64,000 bases of DNA from an uncultured Candidatus Binatia bacterium (GCA_958296235.1 OY282457.1:2173684-2237683); one strand, 5' to 3'; counted from the stretch's first letter, positions 22,951 through 31,895 are shown. Translations and numbers: made by a program. Notes: generated from the letters alone by a model not told the origin.

Positions 22951-25900
22951 CCCACGCTTCGCTTTCGGACAACGACGCTCAGCAGCGTATTGTCTCGGAT
23001 TTTCGGACTACATTTTTACTGGAGGCCGGGGCAGGCACAGGCAAGACGCAGCTCTTGTTGAGCCGGTTACTGGCCCTGCTGCGAGCTGGTCGGAGTCCGC
23101 TGAGCCGGACCGCTGTTATCACCTTTACGGATAAGGCCGCGGCTGAACTCCGAACACGGCTCCGCGCGGCTGTTGAGTCTGCCCTCCAAACGTCCCTGCC
23201 CGAGGGAGCGCGCGCGGCCTTACAGTTGGCGCTGGCTGAGCTTGACCGGGCGATGGTGATGACCATCCACGCATTCTGCGCGGCCTTGTTACGTGAGCGC
23301 GCGCTGGAGGTCGGACTGGACCCAGCCTTTACAGTCTTGAACCAGGGCCAGGCGCGCCTGTTGCGCGACCAGGTCTGGCACACCTGGCTCACCCAGGAAC
23401 TGCAATCTGGGCAGGGCAGCGCGGACCTGCTACGCCAGGCATTGCGCGTTGGTCTCTCAGTCACCCATCTGAAGTCGCTGTGCGATTTTCTGGTTGAGCA
23501 GCGCGACTGCCTGGACTGGCTGCCGGCAGCAGTCCAGGCAGATATCCCGACATACTGCGCTGAGGTCCACCAGGCTGTCGCCCGGCTGGCCGATCTGCGG
23601 AGCTGTTGTCACGACACGACAGATACGGTGTTCGAGCAAATTACAAGCCTGACCGATATCGTTCCGACGACCCCCTATCAGGACAAGACGGAGGATTGGG
23701 AACACTTCTTGTCACACCGCCTGACGGTACAGCCTCGAAAAGGGAGACAGACGAATTGGCAGCCACTCGCCGCGCTTGACGAAGCACGCACGCTGCTCGG
23801 GCAGATAAAGGCCCTCCATCTCAAGGCCCAAGCCGCTCTGCTGCATAATCTGACGGTGGGCCTGGCTGGCTGGCTGGGCGGCTATCTGCGCGCTTATCAG
23901 GCCAAAAAACAGCAACAGGGCAGCCTCGATTTTCTGGACCTGCTGGCGCTGATGCGCGACGGACTCAAGCGCAATCGCGAGTTGCGGCGCTATTTTCAAC
24001 GCCGATTCGACTTTCTGCTGGTTGATGAAGTCCAGGACACCGATCCCTTACAAGCCGAAATTCTGTTCTTTCTGGCAGAAGACCAGCCCCGGACAGAGGA
24101 CTGGACGCAGGTTGCGCTCCGCGCCGGGAAACTGTTTCTTGTCGGCGACCCCCAGCAGTCCATTTATCGCTTTCGGCGGGCCGATCTCGAAGTCTACCAC
24201 CTGCTGCGCGCGGCGGTTGAACGACAGGGGCGGGTCCTCAGCCTCTCAACGAATTTTCGGATGCGGGCTGCCCTGGTGACACGGATGAACGCGCTCTTTT
24301 CACAGGTGCTGGACAGTGAGGAAGACCCGGACCAGCCTGGATATCTGCCCCTGCGCGCGGCGAGCGGTGAGGAGGACGCAGAGGGGCCGGCGTTTTTGCT
24401 CCTGGACCTGCCCCACGCAGCGCCACACGAACCGGCGAACCAGGACACGCCACGGAACATCGAAGCGCGTTGTACGGCGCAATTTATCCGTCATAGCGTT
24501 GAACAGCAGACACTGGCGACACAAGCCGGCAGGCCCCTGAGGTATGGTGATATCGCGCTCCTGTGTCGAACGAATAGAAGCGTAGAGCTATATGAACGAG
24601 CCCTCCAGGACACAGGCGTCCCGTACCGGAGCAAAAGAGGAAACGTGTCCTCCAAACAGACATCCCCTCTTTCGGGCAGGCAGCGGATTGCAGCCAGTCA
24701 GGAACGGACAGATATGCAGGCGTGTGTCCGAACGCTGGTCCATCCGGCGGACGCCACGGCTCTGGTGGCAACCTTGCGCTCGTCACTCTTCGGCTTTTCA
24801 GACGAAGAGCTGGCCCAGTTTCGCTGTGCCGGCGGGACCTTTGACTATCTCAGCGGCAGCGTCCCCGAACAGCTCCCCTGCGCGGACCGGCTGCATGCCG
24901 CTTTTGCGCTGCTGCGCGCCTTACACCAGAGACTGTCCCATACTGTGCAGAGCGCCCAGAGTGTCGGAGCCGGGCTTTCTGCGCTGCTCACCGATATCTA
25001 CGCTCACACCCCCTTACTCCCGTTGTTTGCCGGCCTCCCCCACGGACAGCAGCGGCTCCGCGACCTGCTTCACCGTGTTGAGACGCTGCGCGGGCTGCCC
25101 GGCCAATATGGGACTGCGCAGGATTTCTCCCCGGACTTTTTCAGCCAGCTGTTCACCTCTGCTCTGGATGAGTCCGAGGACGGGCCGGCGGAACAATTGA
25201 GCGCTCTTGACGAACCGCAAGACGCGCTCCACGTCCTGACAATGCACAAAGCCAAAGGACTGGAATTTCCGCTTGTTGTGGTGGCGGAGGCCGGAGAACC
25301 GCCCAACCGGCTGGCCCGCCCCGGCTTGGTGAGACGCAAAGACGCTCGTCTTGAACTCCACCTTGGTCCACGCTCCCTTCAATGTTGCACCCTGGGCTGG
25401 CAGGAGGCTGAGGCCCGAGAACGCACCCAGGAGGCGGCTGAGGAAAGACGGCTCTGGTATGTGGCAGCAACGCGCGCTCGGGAATATGTCGTGTTTCCCC
25501 TGCCTCCGCCGTCAGAGACGAAAAAAAAGGACAGCGCGCTGCATACAGTCCTGCGCGACCTCTCCGGCACAGAGCGGCTGGCTGTCCAGCAGAGCGATGC
25601 CGGCCAGACGGATCAGGCTCAGGTTTTGTCCGAGTCTGACCTGCCTGACTCCCAAGAAAATCCGGCCGCTCCTGACGCTCAACCTTCCGATATAGACTGG
25701 GTAACGGACAGACGGCGACTCATCGCCAAAGGGCGCCGCCAGCGTCATACCCAGAAGATACTTCAACGGGGAAATGTATCAAAGCGGCACGTGCAGTTGG
25801 ATCGTCTTATTACGCAGACAGCCCTGCGCCTGAGGCAAGAGCAAGCAGGCCACGACCAGACCGTGGAAGCGTGTCTCCAGGTGGCCTCGACTGTACAGGA

Positions 25901-26315
25901 CAATGACGGCCATACTTCGGGCGACCCTTTTCCTGACGATATGCGGCGGTCTGTTGCCAGGGCTACGCTCTGGCTGCGTATGCGCGCTGCTCCCACCTGC
26001 CTTGTGGACGAGAGATTTACGCTGTCTGCCGGCAATACGCTCCTCACCGGGCGGATTCCACTGGCATTTCTCGAAGGCGGGAAATGGTTTATTGCTGATT
26101 TTTCCCTGGGAAGGGCCGACCTCTCAGGAAAAGAATGGGACATTGCGTATGCACGGCTTGGGCCCGGCGCGTTGGCCCTTGAGCAATTGACCCCGTTTCC
26201 GGTGCAGGACCTGCTCCTCTTTCTGGTTGATCGACAGCAGGAAATCTGCGTTGCGTGGGAGAGTCCTGGGAAGGACACCTTCCGCAAACAGTTATTGGGC
26301 CGAGCGGCTTTGTGA
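22947..26315 (+). CDS. addA: AddA-type UvrD/Rep helicase subunit, nuclease motif degenerate
   Basis: 1122 residues. The ATG at 22947 overlaps the addB TGA (ATGA), showing translational coupling. Superfamily 1 helicase motifs are intact: EAGAGTGKTQ (Walker A, about residue 25), TFTDKAAAEL, DEVQDTDPLQ (about 360), GDPQQSIYRFRRAD, MHKAKGLEFPLVVVAE and YVAATRAREY. The C-terminal nuclease region reads GRIPLAF and WFIADFSLG where active AddA proteins have G-x-I/V-D and DYKT, so the nuclease is probably dead and AddB provides the only active one. A shortened palindromic element interrupts the segment after VPYR at about residues 563-575. Confidence 0.92.
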   Translation: MTHASLSDNDAQQRIVSDFRTTFLLEAGAGTGKTQLLLSRLLALLRAGRSPLSRTAVITFTDKAAAELRTRLRAAVESALQTSLPEGARAALQLALAELDRAMVMTIHAFCAALLRERALEVGLDPAFTVLNQGQARLLRDQVWHTWLTQELQSGQGSADLLRQALRVGLSVTHLKSLCDFLVEQRDCLDWLPAAVQADIPTYCAEVHQAVARLADLRSCCHDTTDTVFEQITSLTDIVPTTPYQDKTEDWEHFLSHRLTVQPRKGRQTNWQPLAALDEARTLLGQIKALHLKAQAALLHNLTVGLAGWLGGYLRAYQAKKQQQGSLDFLDLLALMRDGLKRNRELRRYFQRRFDFLLVDEVQDTDPLQAEILFFLAEDQPRTEDWTQVALRAGKLFLVGDPQQSIYRFRRADLEVYHLLRAAVERQGRVLSLSTNFRMRAALVTRMNALFSQVLDSEEDPDQPGYLPLRAASGEEDAEGPAFLLLDLPHAAPHEPANQDTPRNIEARCTAQFIRHSVEQQTLATQAGRPLRYGDIALLCRTNRSVELYERALQDTGVPYRSKRGNVSSKQTSPLSGRQRIAASQERTDMQACVRTLVHPADATALVATLRSSLFGFSDEELAQFRCAGGTFDYLSGSVPEQLPCADRLHAAFALLRALHQRLSHTVQSAQSVGAGLSALLTDIYAHTPLLPLFAGLPHGQQRLRDLLHRVETLRGLPGQYGTAQDFSPDFFSQLFTSALDESEDGPAEQLSALDEPQDALHVLTMHKAKGLEFPLVVVAEAGEPPNRLARPGLVRRKDARLELHLGPRSLQCCTLGWQEAEARERTQEAAEERRLWYVAATRAREYVVFPLPPPSETKKKDSALHTVLRDLSGTERLAVQQSDAGQTDQAQVLSESDLPDSQENPAAPDAQPSDIDWVTDRRRLIAKGRRQRHTQKILQRGNVSKRHVQLDRLITQTALRLRQEQAGHDQTVEACLQVASTVQDNDGHTSGDPFPDDMRRSVARATLWLRMRAAPTCLVDERFTLSAGNTLLTGRIPLAFLEGGKWFIADFSLGRADLSGKEWDIAYARLGPGALALEQLTPFPVQDLLLFLVDRQQEICVAWESPGKDTFRKQLLGRAAL
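24634..24672. repeat. Shortened palindromic element, copy 6 (39 bp, in addA, in frame)
   Basis: A full left arm AAAGAGGAAACGTGTCC (24634-24650), a loop starting TCCAA, and then only the outer part of the right arm (CCTCTTT). It is 15 bp shorter than the 54-bp copies, so the frame is kept. It is read in a different frame (R-G-N-V-S-S-K) from copies 3-5. Confidence 0.7.
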
Positions 26316-26334
26316 GGAACGAAGAGCAACAGCG

Positions 26335-27498
26335 ATGAAAACCACGCCGCCTGATTTTTCAACCGCGGAGAGGGATTTCTACCTCAAAGAATTCCGGGGA
26401 AAGAGTCTCCTGTTCGCGCTGCGGGCAAAAGATATCACAGCGCCCAGGGACCGGGAGGTGGTCCAGGAGGTCCTGCGCGCCCTGGTATTAAATGAAACCC
26501 GTGTGATCCTGCTTGTAGAAACAAACGAATCCACACCCGAGCGGCGCGCTGTTGAGGGACTGCATACACAGGTGTCTCACGCGCTGAACGGCCTCCCTGC
26601 CCCCGTGCCTCTTCTGCCTGAGAGCGATGAAGACCAGAGGTGTCTCAGTATTCTGGAAACCCTGCGTACGGTTCCCGTTTTCATCGGACTCTGGCCAGCC
26701 CAGGCCGGCCTGCCAGCTCTTCAGAGCGCGCGACAACTCGCCAATCGCCTCACCGTCTATAAGCTGGTGATCCTGGACCCGCAGGGGGGAGTAACGGCCC
26801 GCGGAGCACCGTTATCCTTTCTGAACGGTTCCCACTTGGAAGAGTTGTTGGAAGAGTTGCAGGCGCACGGCGCGCGCGGGGAGATGCCTCACGAGCGGCG
26901 TCGGCAACTTGAGACTGCGCGTTTAGCCTTAGAGGGTGGCGTTGCTTCAGTCTCGCTGTGCTCGCCGGCGAGCCTGGCAAAAGAACTCTTTACCTACGAA
27001 GGATGTGGGACGTTTTTTACGCTGACAGACTACTGTCAGGCGGAACGATTAGCCCTTGATGATTTCCCCGAAGCCGAACGCCTCATACAGCGGGGCGAAC
27101 AGGAAGGCGCGCTCAAAAAACGGACCTCCTCCGAGGTCAGTCAGTTGTTGCTGCACGGTTATGGGGCGCGGCTTGGGACAGAGCGCGATCTCGTTGGGTT
27201 ATGCGCCCTACTGCCGTATGTCACCGACAATGCAGGAGAAATAGCTGGTCTCTATACACTCAGGCGGTTCCAGGGCGAAGGAATTGGCAGCCGCCTGGTC
27301 GGGAAGGCGATCACCCAAGGGCAGGCCCGCGGCCTTGCCTATCTCTTCGCCTGTACAAACCAGGAGGGCGCACGGCGGCTTTTTGAGCGGTTTGATTTTC
27401 ACCACGTCACGCCGGACGCAGTCCCGGCAACAAAATGGCGCGCCTATGCCCCCGAACGCAAGCGGGCGATCAGCGTATATAAGCGTGAATTGTCGTGA
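26335..27498 (+). CDS. ArgA-like N-acetylglutamate synthase family protein (kinase-like domain plus GNAT)
   Basis: 387 residues from ATG 26335, 19 bp after addA, so probably in its operon. The first 270 residues look like a degenerate amino-acid-kinase fold (KEFRGKSLLFALRAKDI). The C-terminal 110 residues are a GNAT domain with the acetyl-CoA loop RRFQGEGIGSRLV and the ArgA-type ending ATKWRAYAPERKRAISVYKREL. ArgA-like enzymes make N-acetylglutamate for arginine synthesis. The N-terminal kinase-like part is too divergent for me to call arginine binding. Why it sits behind addAB is unclear. Confidence 0.72.
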   Translation: MKTTPPDFSTAERDFYLKEFRGKSLLFALRAKDITAPRDREVVQEVLRALVLNETRVILLVETNESTPERRAVEGLHTQVSHALNGLPAPVPLLPESDEDQRCLSILETLRTVPVFIGLWPAQAGLPALQSARQLANRLTVYKLVILDPQGGVTARGAPLSFLNGSHLEELLEELQAHGARGEMPHERRRQLETARLALEGGVASVSLCSPASLAKELFTYEGCGTFFTLTDYCQAERLALDDFPEAERLIQRGEQEGALKKRTSSEVSQLLLHGYGARLGTERDLVGLCALLPYVTDNAGEIAGLYTLRRFQGEGIGSRLVGKAITQGQARGLAYLFACTNQEGARRLFERFDFHHVTPDAVPATKWRAYAPERKRAISVYKRELS

Positions 27499-27596
27499 GA
27501 CTGCGCTCAGCATCGCCTGAGTGCTCCCCGCGCGCATACTCCCCCAGCAGCTTTCTCTCAGGGGGCGGTCACGTTGCCGTCCGACCGGATTTTCTC

Positions 27597-27625
27597 TTGA
27601 CTTCCCCTCTGACTGTCCGTACCAT
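27597..27625 (+). promoter_or_regulatory. Candidate rpoD promoter
   Basis: TTGACT (27597-27602) and TACCAT (27620-27625) are 17 bp apart in the 323-bp gap between the acetyltransferase gene and rpoD. This implies a 5' leader of about 190 nt. Apart from this and a weak CGGTC/GACCG hairpin near 27566, I see nothing in the gap. Confidence 0.45.
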
Positions 27626-27821
27626 GAGCAGAATTATTGTTTTTTCAAAGCTCTAGCCAAGGGCATCAGCCCGCCTGTAATTTCTTTTGGATCAACTAAG
27701 CAGAAGCAGTTCTATCGGAGTAGCCAATCCTTCCCCGTGCCTCTCCAGGCGTTGGGATAAAGGTAGGGTTGCGTCCTGTCGTGTTTTGCTGCGGTTCATG
27801 TAAAGGGGGCTGAAGCGTCCT

Positions 27822-29621
27822 ATGGAAAAAAAGAAAAACAGAAAAACGGCGACTGTTTCGCGGGCCTCCCAGCAGACTGAAAAGTCCATGCTCATAAAAA
27901 CCCGGGCTGTCACCCCTGCTGCTTCCACATCGCAAGGGGAGAAACCGGCACGAGAAATGGCAACCATCATGTCCATTCTCGAAGATATGGATATTAAGAC
28001 GGTTGATGTGCTTGAGGAAGGGGACTCCACCAGCATTGAAGAAGGGGAGACCGCTGCTCCTGAGACGGTGAAACAGAACGAAGAGCGCTGGGGAGAGAAA
28101 GTGGTAGCGGCTGGGGAGCCGGTGACGGGAGACACTTCAGACCCTGTTCGGATGTACCTCCAGGAGATGGGCAATATCCCACTCCTGAGCCGTGAAGAGG
28201 AGGTTACGATCGCAAAAGAGATTGAGGCTGGGGAGAAGTGTATTCGCCAGGAAATCTTCTCCACTCCTTTGGCGCTCCAATATATTTTAACTCTGGGGAG
28301 TCGGCTCAAACAGGACGAGACAGAAGCGCGGCGTATTTTTGGCGACGAAGAAGAGGATACGGATACGTCCGGCAAGGAAGACCAGCGCATTACGCTCTTT
28401 CTGAGGCGTATGGGGCCGCTCAAACGCCTGGCCGGAGAGCGGGAAAAAGCGACCCGAGCATCTCGCAAGCGGAGTCCGGTCGCAGAGCGGGAGAAAGCGC
28501 TGAAGCGGCTGGGCACGCTCCGCGAGAAGATCAGGACTTCACTGGACAGCCTGCCTTTGGGTCGCCGTCATATTACGGTTGTCACCGATAAATTAAAGGA
28601 AGTCGGCGGCAGGCTGGACAAGCAGGAACGGACTATCCGCAGACAAGAGTCCGTCCTGAATTGCAAGGCGTCTGAGATTATTACGCTGGCGCGGGCGTCC
28701 ACAGCGAAGAATGGGAGTACCCGTCCGAGAGCGGGAGGGGTCGGGGGAAAGGCCCAGGAGCAGAAAATCCAGGAGGCCAGTCAGCTTATCAAGGACGCCC
28801 GCAAAGAAATTCAGCGCATTGAGAGGCAGCTGGGAACGAATAAGGACGAGCTGCGTCAGGCCCTGAGGACGATCGCGCGGGGAGAGGCACAGGCGCAGGA
28901 AGGCAAGCGCCGTCTCATTGAGGCCAATCTGCGCCTGGTGGTGAGTATTGCCAAACGCTATGTCAACCGCGGGCTGGGATTTCTTGACCTGATCCAGGAG
29001 GGCAATATCGGCCTGATGCGCGCGGTTGAGAAATTTGAGTATCAACGCGGCTATAAATTCTCGACCTATGCAACGTGGTGGATTCGACAGTCTGTGAGTC
29101 GGGCAATCGCCGACCAAGCCCGGACGATTCGGATCCCGGTCCATATGATTGAGACGATCAATAAGGTGCTGCGGACCTCTCGCTACCTGGTCCAGCAGCT
29201 CGGCCGGGAACCCTCGCCGGAAGAGATTGCTGTCCAAATGGAAGTGCCGGCGGACAAAGTCAGGAAGGTCCTCAAAATTGTCAAAGAGCCGGTCTCCCTG
29301 GAGACGCCAATTGGCGATGATGAAGAGAGTTCGCTGGGCGATTTTGTTGAAGACCGGCAGACCCTCTCTCCGGCAGACGCGGCAATGGCCCTGAGTTTAG
29401 AGGAGCAGACGCGCAAAGTCCTTGCCACCCTGACGCCGCGCGAGGAGCAGATTCTGCGCATGCGGTTCGGCATTGACGAAAAGACAGACTACACGCTGGA
29501 AGAAGTCGGGCAGCGCTTCGCCGTAACCCGTGAACGCATCCGTCAGATTGAGGCCAAAGCCTTACGAAAACTGCGCAACCCGACCCGAGCGAAAAGTCTG
29601 GAAGCCTTCATCGATAGCTAA
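27822..29621 (+). CDS. rpoD: RNA polymerase primary sigma factor RpoD (sigma70)
   Basis: 599 residues. Region 1.2 is at about residue 105 ([21 protein letters not shown]). A charged, coiled-coil-rich non-conserved insert of about 220 residues follows. Then come region 2 ([41 protein letters not shown]), region 3 ([12 protein letters not shown]) and region 4 with the helix-turn-helix ([20 protein letters not shown]). It recognises housekeeping promoters. The ATG at 27822 is preceded by a GGGGG-type site. dnaG is not adjacent, unlike in many bacteria. The extreme N-terminus lacks a clear region 1.1. Confidence 0.96.
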   Translation: MEKKKNRKTATVSRASQQTEKSMLIKTRAVTPAASTSQGEKPAREMATIMSILEDMDIKTVDVLEEGDSTSIEEGETAAPETVKQNEERWGEKVVAAGEPVTGDTSDPVRMYLQEMGNIPLLSREEEVTIAKEIEAGEKCIRQEIFSTPLALQYILTLGSRLKQDETEARRIFGDEEEDTDTSGKEDQRITLFLRRMGPLKRLAGEREKATRASRKRSPVAEREKALKRLGTLREKIRTSLDSLPLGRRHITVVTDKLKEVGGRLDKQERTIRRQESVLNCKASEIITLARASTAKNGSTRPRAGGVGGKAQEQKIQEASQLIKDARKEIQRIERQLGTNKDELRQALRTIARGEAQAQEGKRRLIEANLRLVVSIAKRYVNRGLGFLDLIQEGNIGLMRAVEKFEYQRGYKFSTYATWWIRQSVSRAIADQARTIRIPVHMIETINKVLRTSRYLVQQLGREPSPEEIAVQMEVPADKVRKVLKIVKEPVSLETPIGDDEESSLGDFVEDRQTLSPADAAMALSLEEQTRKVLATLTPREEQILRMRFGIDEKTDYTLEEVGQRFAVTRERIRQIEAKALRKLRNPTRAKSLEAFIDS

Positions 29622-29656
29622 GAAGTCACAGTATAGTGGAATACTTGGAGGAACGA

Positions 29657-29818
29657 GTGAATTCAAAGAACCTGGAACAACAACTCAGGCGGTGGCGGGA
29701 GGAACGTGGCCGCAAGCCAGTTCAGCAGTCTTCTCCTGCCTCAGATAAACGCACCGTTCGAGTCAACGGCCAGAACATTGTTGTTGTGAAGCGCTCCCGG
29801 AGCAAAACCTCGGGATAG
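29657..29818 (+). CDS. Small basic hypothetical protein downstream of rpoD
   Basis: 53 residues from a GTG at 29657, with GGAGGAACGA directly upstream. The sequence is hydrophilic and basic (LEQQLRRWREERGRKP; NIVVVKRSRSKTSG). No signal or membrane segment. It follows rpoD by 35 bp and is probably cotranscribed with it. I do not recognise the family; a nucleic-acid-binding role would be a guess. Confidence 0.55.
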   Translation: MNSKNLEQQLRRWREERGRKPVQQSSPASDKRTVRVNGQNIVVVKRSRSKTSG

Positions 29819-29851
29819 TGTCCCGCCCAAATGTCACAAGCGTCGTTAGCG

Positions 29852-30004
29852 CCGTCGTGCTCTCAGAGAGTGCCGGGGACTTTGGCTGCGCAAGGCGACC
29901 ACTTGAGCATCAAGACCGTGAACGTCGGGAAGTGGAGCCAAGCGCCGGTCGCGGATGGGTGACTGGAGAGCAGGACGAGCACACGGTCGAGACTGCGCAG
30001 TCTC
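29852..30004. ncRNA. Candidate structured RNA after rpoD (unidentified)
   Basis: A non-coding stretch in which CCGTCGTGCTC (29852-29862) can pair with GAGCACACGG (29977-29986) with one bulge. Inside it CCACTT (29899-29904) pairs with AAGTGG (29930-29935). It is followed by the perfect palindrome GAGACTGCGCAGTCTC (29989-30004). The long-range pairing suggests an RNA of about 150 nt, on either strand. I cannot match it to 6S, SRP, RNase P or tmRNA consensus motifs. Low confidence. Confidence 0.3.
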
Positions 30005-30118
30005 TCCATAAGTCTCGCGCTGAGGGAATTATCCCACCCATATTTCGGGTGGTGTATCCGTTTGAAATCCACCGACGCTTTTCTGCCGGAAGCTCAGCCC
30101 CTCCCCCTAGCTTCTAAT

Positions 30119-30235
30119 GGAGTGCGGGCTTCCAGCCCGCAACGCGGCCAAGATGGCCGCGCTCCGCATGCTGTGGGCGCATTTACTCATCTCCCTCCAG
30201 GGGGAGCGGGAGTCGTTCTTCCCTCCCCCCTCTGA
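30119..30235. repeat. 117-bp direct repeat, copy A
   Basis: Begins GGAGTGCGGGCTTCCAGCCC and contains two back-to-back hairpins (GCGGGCTTCCAGCCCGC and GCGGCCAAGATGGCCGC). It ends in CTCCCCCCTCTGA-like sequence. A near-identical copy lies at 30437-30552. The 1.04-kb gene-free region 29819-30857 is largely made of such repeats. Confidence 0.8.
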
Positions 30236-30282
30236 CGTGTGATGCACCTTGTGTCGCTGGCCTCCCAGGCGGTCCGTCGGCC

Positions 30283-30384
30283 CCCTCACCCGGCCCTTCG
30301 ACAGGCTCAGGGCCACCCTCTCCCTCCAGGGGAGAGGGCAAGACAAGAGCCCCTCTCCCGCTGGGAGAGGGGTTGGGGTGAGGG
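30283..30384. repeat. Nested inverted repeat cluster between the two direct repeats
   Basis: CCCTCACCC (30283-30291) and GGGGTGAGGG (30375-30384) bracket two more hairpins (CCCTCTCCCTCCAGGGGAGAGG-type and CCCCTCTCCCGCTGGGAGAGGGG-type). It also includes the motif CCCTTCGACAGGCTCAGG, a repeat core found between genes in many bacteria. Confidence 0.7.
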
Positions 30385-30436
30385 CGAAACAGCGCCCTGG
30401 GCCGCTGAACAAATTAATTTGCATCACACGTCTTGA

Positions 30437-30552
30437 GGAGTGCGGGCTTCCAGCCCGCAACGCGGCCAAGATGGCCGCGGTCCCCCTGCTGTGGGCGCGT
30501 TTACTCATCTCCCGCCAAGGGAGCGGGAGTCGTTCTTCCCTCCCCCCTCTGA
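30437..30552. repeat. 117-bp direct repeat, copy B
   Basis: Same order of hairpins as copy A with a handful of base changes and one short indel. Together with copy A it could recombine to delete the intervening 200 bp. Confidence 0.8.
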
Positions 30553-30631
30553 GGGGGAGGGCCAGGGTGGGGGGGCGCTGAGCCGGCAACGGGTGAGGGA
30601 AAATTCAAACTGATACGCTGTCATATTTTGC

Positions 30632-30659
30632 TTGACATCGGTCCAGCCGGTGCTAGGGT
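30632..30659 (+). promoter_or_regulatory. Candidate promoter upstream of the PilJ-domain gene
   Basis: TTGACA (30632-30637) with TAGGGT 16 bp downstream (30654-30659), about 200 bp before the next gene. The -35 box is perfect, the -10 weak. Confidence 0.35.
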
Positions 30660-30857
30660 GGCCCTTACCAATACTGTTGCAGAGACCTGATTCGTCGGGT
30701 CGCCTGCTCAAATATAACAGCCGCGTAATGGCGTGGAGTAGCTTCCCAGGCCGTCGGCGAATAGACAGGAATCTCACATACTCTGTATGCGGTATTGGTA
30801 CTGGCCCGGCATCCCCGTGCTATGTCAGGCCGGTGTCCATGACCAGAGGAGGTTCGT

Positions 30858-31895
30858 ATGGAAATTGGAGCATTGACGTTTCTGTCAGGAGAAAGGGATA
30901 TGAACCAGGCCCGGCTCTGTCGAATTAAGAAATGGATGAGACGGGCAATGATGTTTTTCTGTCTCGGGGTGTTTGGAATGTCGATTGGGCCGGTGGAGGC
31001 GGCGGAAGATAATTGGGGTAACTGGGCAGCCGAGTTGTTCGGGACCGGGAGCAAAGAGGCTGCCGCCCAAGAGGAAGGTTTGAGGGGGGGCAGGCCGGAG
31101 CGGACGGGGCGAGATTCTGCCGCCCAAGCGGGAGGGGGTGACAGCAGCCTTATTCAAATTACTAGCCCTGGCGAAGCGGTCAATCAAAGCGGAAGGACGC
31201 GCATGCTTGCCATGCGGGTTGCGACACTGTACGGCGCCCAAACAAGCGAGAAATTGCCGGAAACTGTCAAGTCAGAGTCGGGGCGAGAGCGGATTCAAGC
31301 GCAAGCAACAATGAATACAATCTATAGCGCTTTGAGTGAATTTGAAGCCGTATCATCTGATGCAAGCGCAAGTCAGGTAGTAGCCGATGCAAGGGACATT
31401 TGGGCAAAAATGGGACGAGTACTCTCACTGGACCCAGCGGCACCCAACCTGCTTGACGTTCTCGTCTTCAGTGAAAGACTGCTGAAGGCAAATGAGAAAA
31501 TGACTCAAGCAGTCATCAAAGCGACAGCCTCCGTCGATCCTGAGATTGTCAGTGTTGCAGGGAGGCAGCGCATGCGGGCGATGAGACTCGCAAGAGACTA
31601 TATAGCCGCGAGCATCGGGGTCGATAAAGAAAACCGCATGGATATGATGCTGGAAACCGCCACGAATTTTGAAAGCGTTATGCTGGCCCTCCAGGTCGCC
31701 GAGGTCAATACAAGTGAGATCACGGGTGCGATAAACTCGATATCGAAAATGGAGTGGCGGCAGGTTTACAAGTCGGTCACTGAGTGCGTTGAAAGCAATG
31801 GCACCAAATTCAATGAGCTTATCATGCTGAGATTTACGGAGACCCTCCTTGAGAAGACCAACAGACTGACAAATCTCTATGCCGGGCTTTACTGA
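30858..31895 (+). CDS. Secreted protein with PilJ-type (type IV pili methyl-accepting N-terminal) domains
   Basis: 345 residues. The blocks SGRTRMLAMRVATLYGA and, near residue 235, AGRQRMRAMRLARDYIA match the PilJ-type sensory motif seen in NarX- and PilJ-like receptors, apparently in tandem. Here there is no transmembrane receptor or signalling domain, only a signal peptide (MMFFCLGVFGMSIG, ending ..VEA-AE). The protein is thus probably a soluble periplasmic helical-bundle protein. The ATG at 30858 has a perfect AGGAGG; a second ATG at 30900 with AGGAGAAAGG would give a shorter, more typical signal peptide. Ligand unknown. Confidence 0.75.
   Translation: MEIGALTFLSGERDMNQARLCRIKKWMRRAMMFFCLGVFGMSIGPVEAAEDNWGNWAAELFGTGSKEAAAQEEGLRGGRPERTGRDSAAQAGGGDSSLIQITSPGEAVNQSGRTRMLAMRVATLYGAQTSEKLPETVKSESGRERIQAQATMNTIYSALSEFEAVSSDASASQVVADARDIWAKMGRVLSLDPAAPNLLDVLVFSERLLKANEKMTQAVIKATASVDPEIVSVAGRQRMRAMRLARDYIAASIGVDKENRMDMMLETATNFESVMLALQVAEVNTSEITGAINSISKMEWRQVYKSVTECVESNGTKFNELIMLRFTETLLEKTNRLTNLYAGLY

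Noticed and set aside
25764..25810. Possible seventh copy of the palindromic element in addA (GGGGAAATGTATC)
   Set aside because: Only a partial, mismatched left arm is seen; there is no right arm at the expected distance.
22947..26315. AddA as a RecB
   Set aside because: No recC or recD is adjacent, and the partner gene encodes an AddB-type iron-sulfur nuclease.
29819..30117. tRNA, SRP RNA, RNase P RNA or tmRNA after rpoD
   Set aside because: None of the conserved loops or core sequences of these RNAs is present; only generic pairing is seen.
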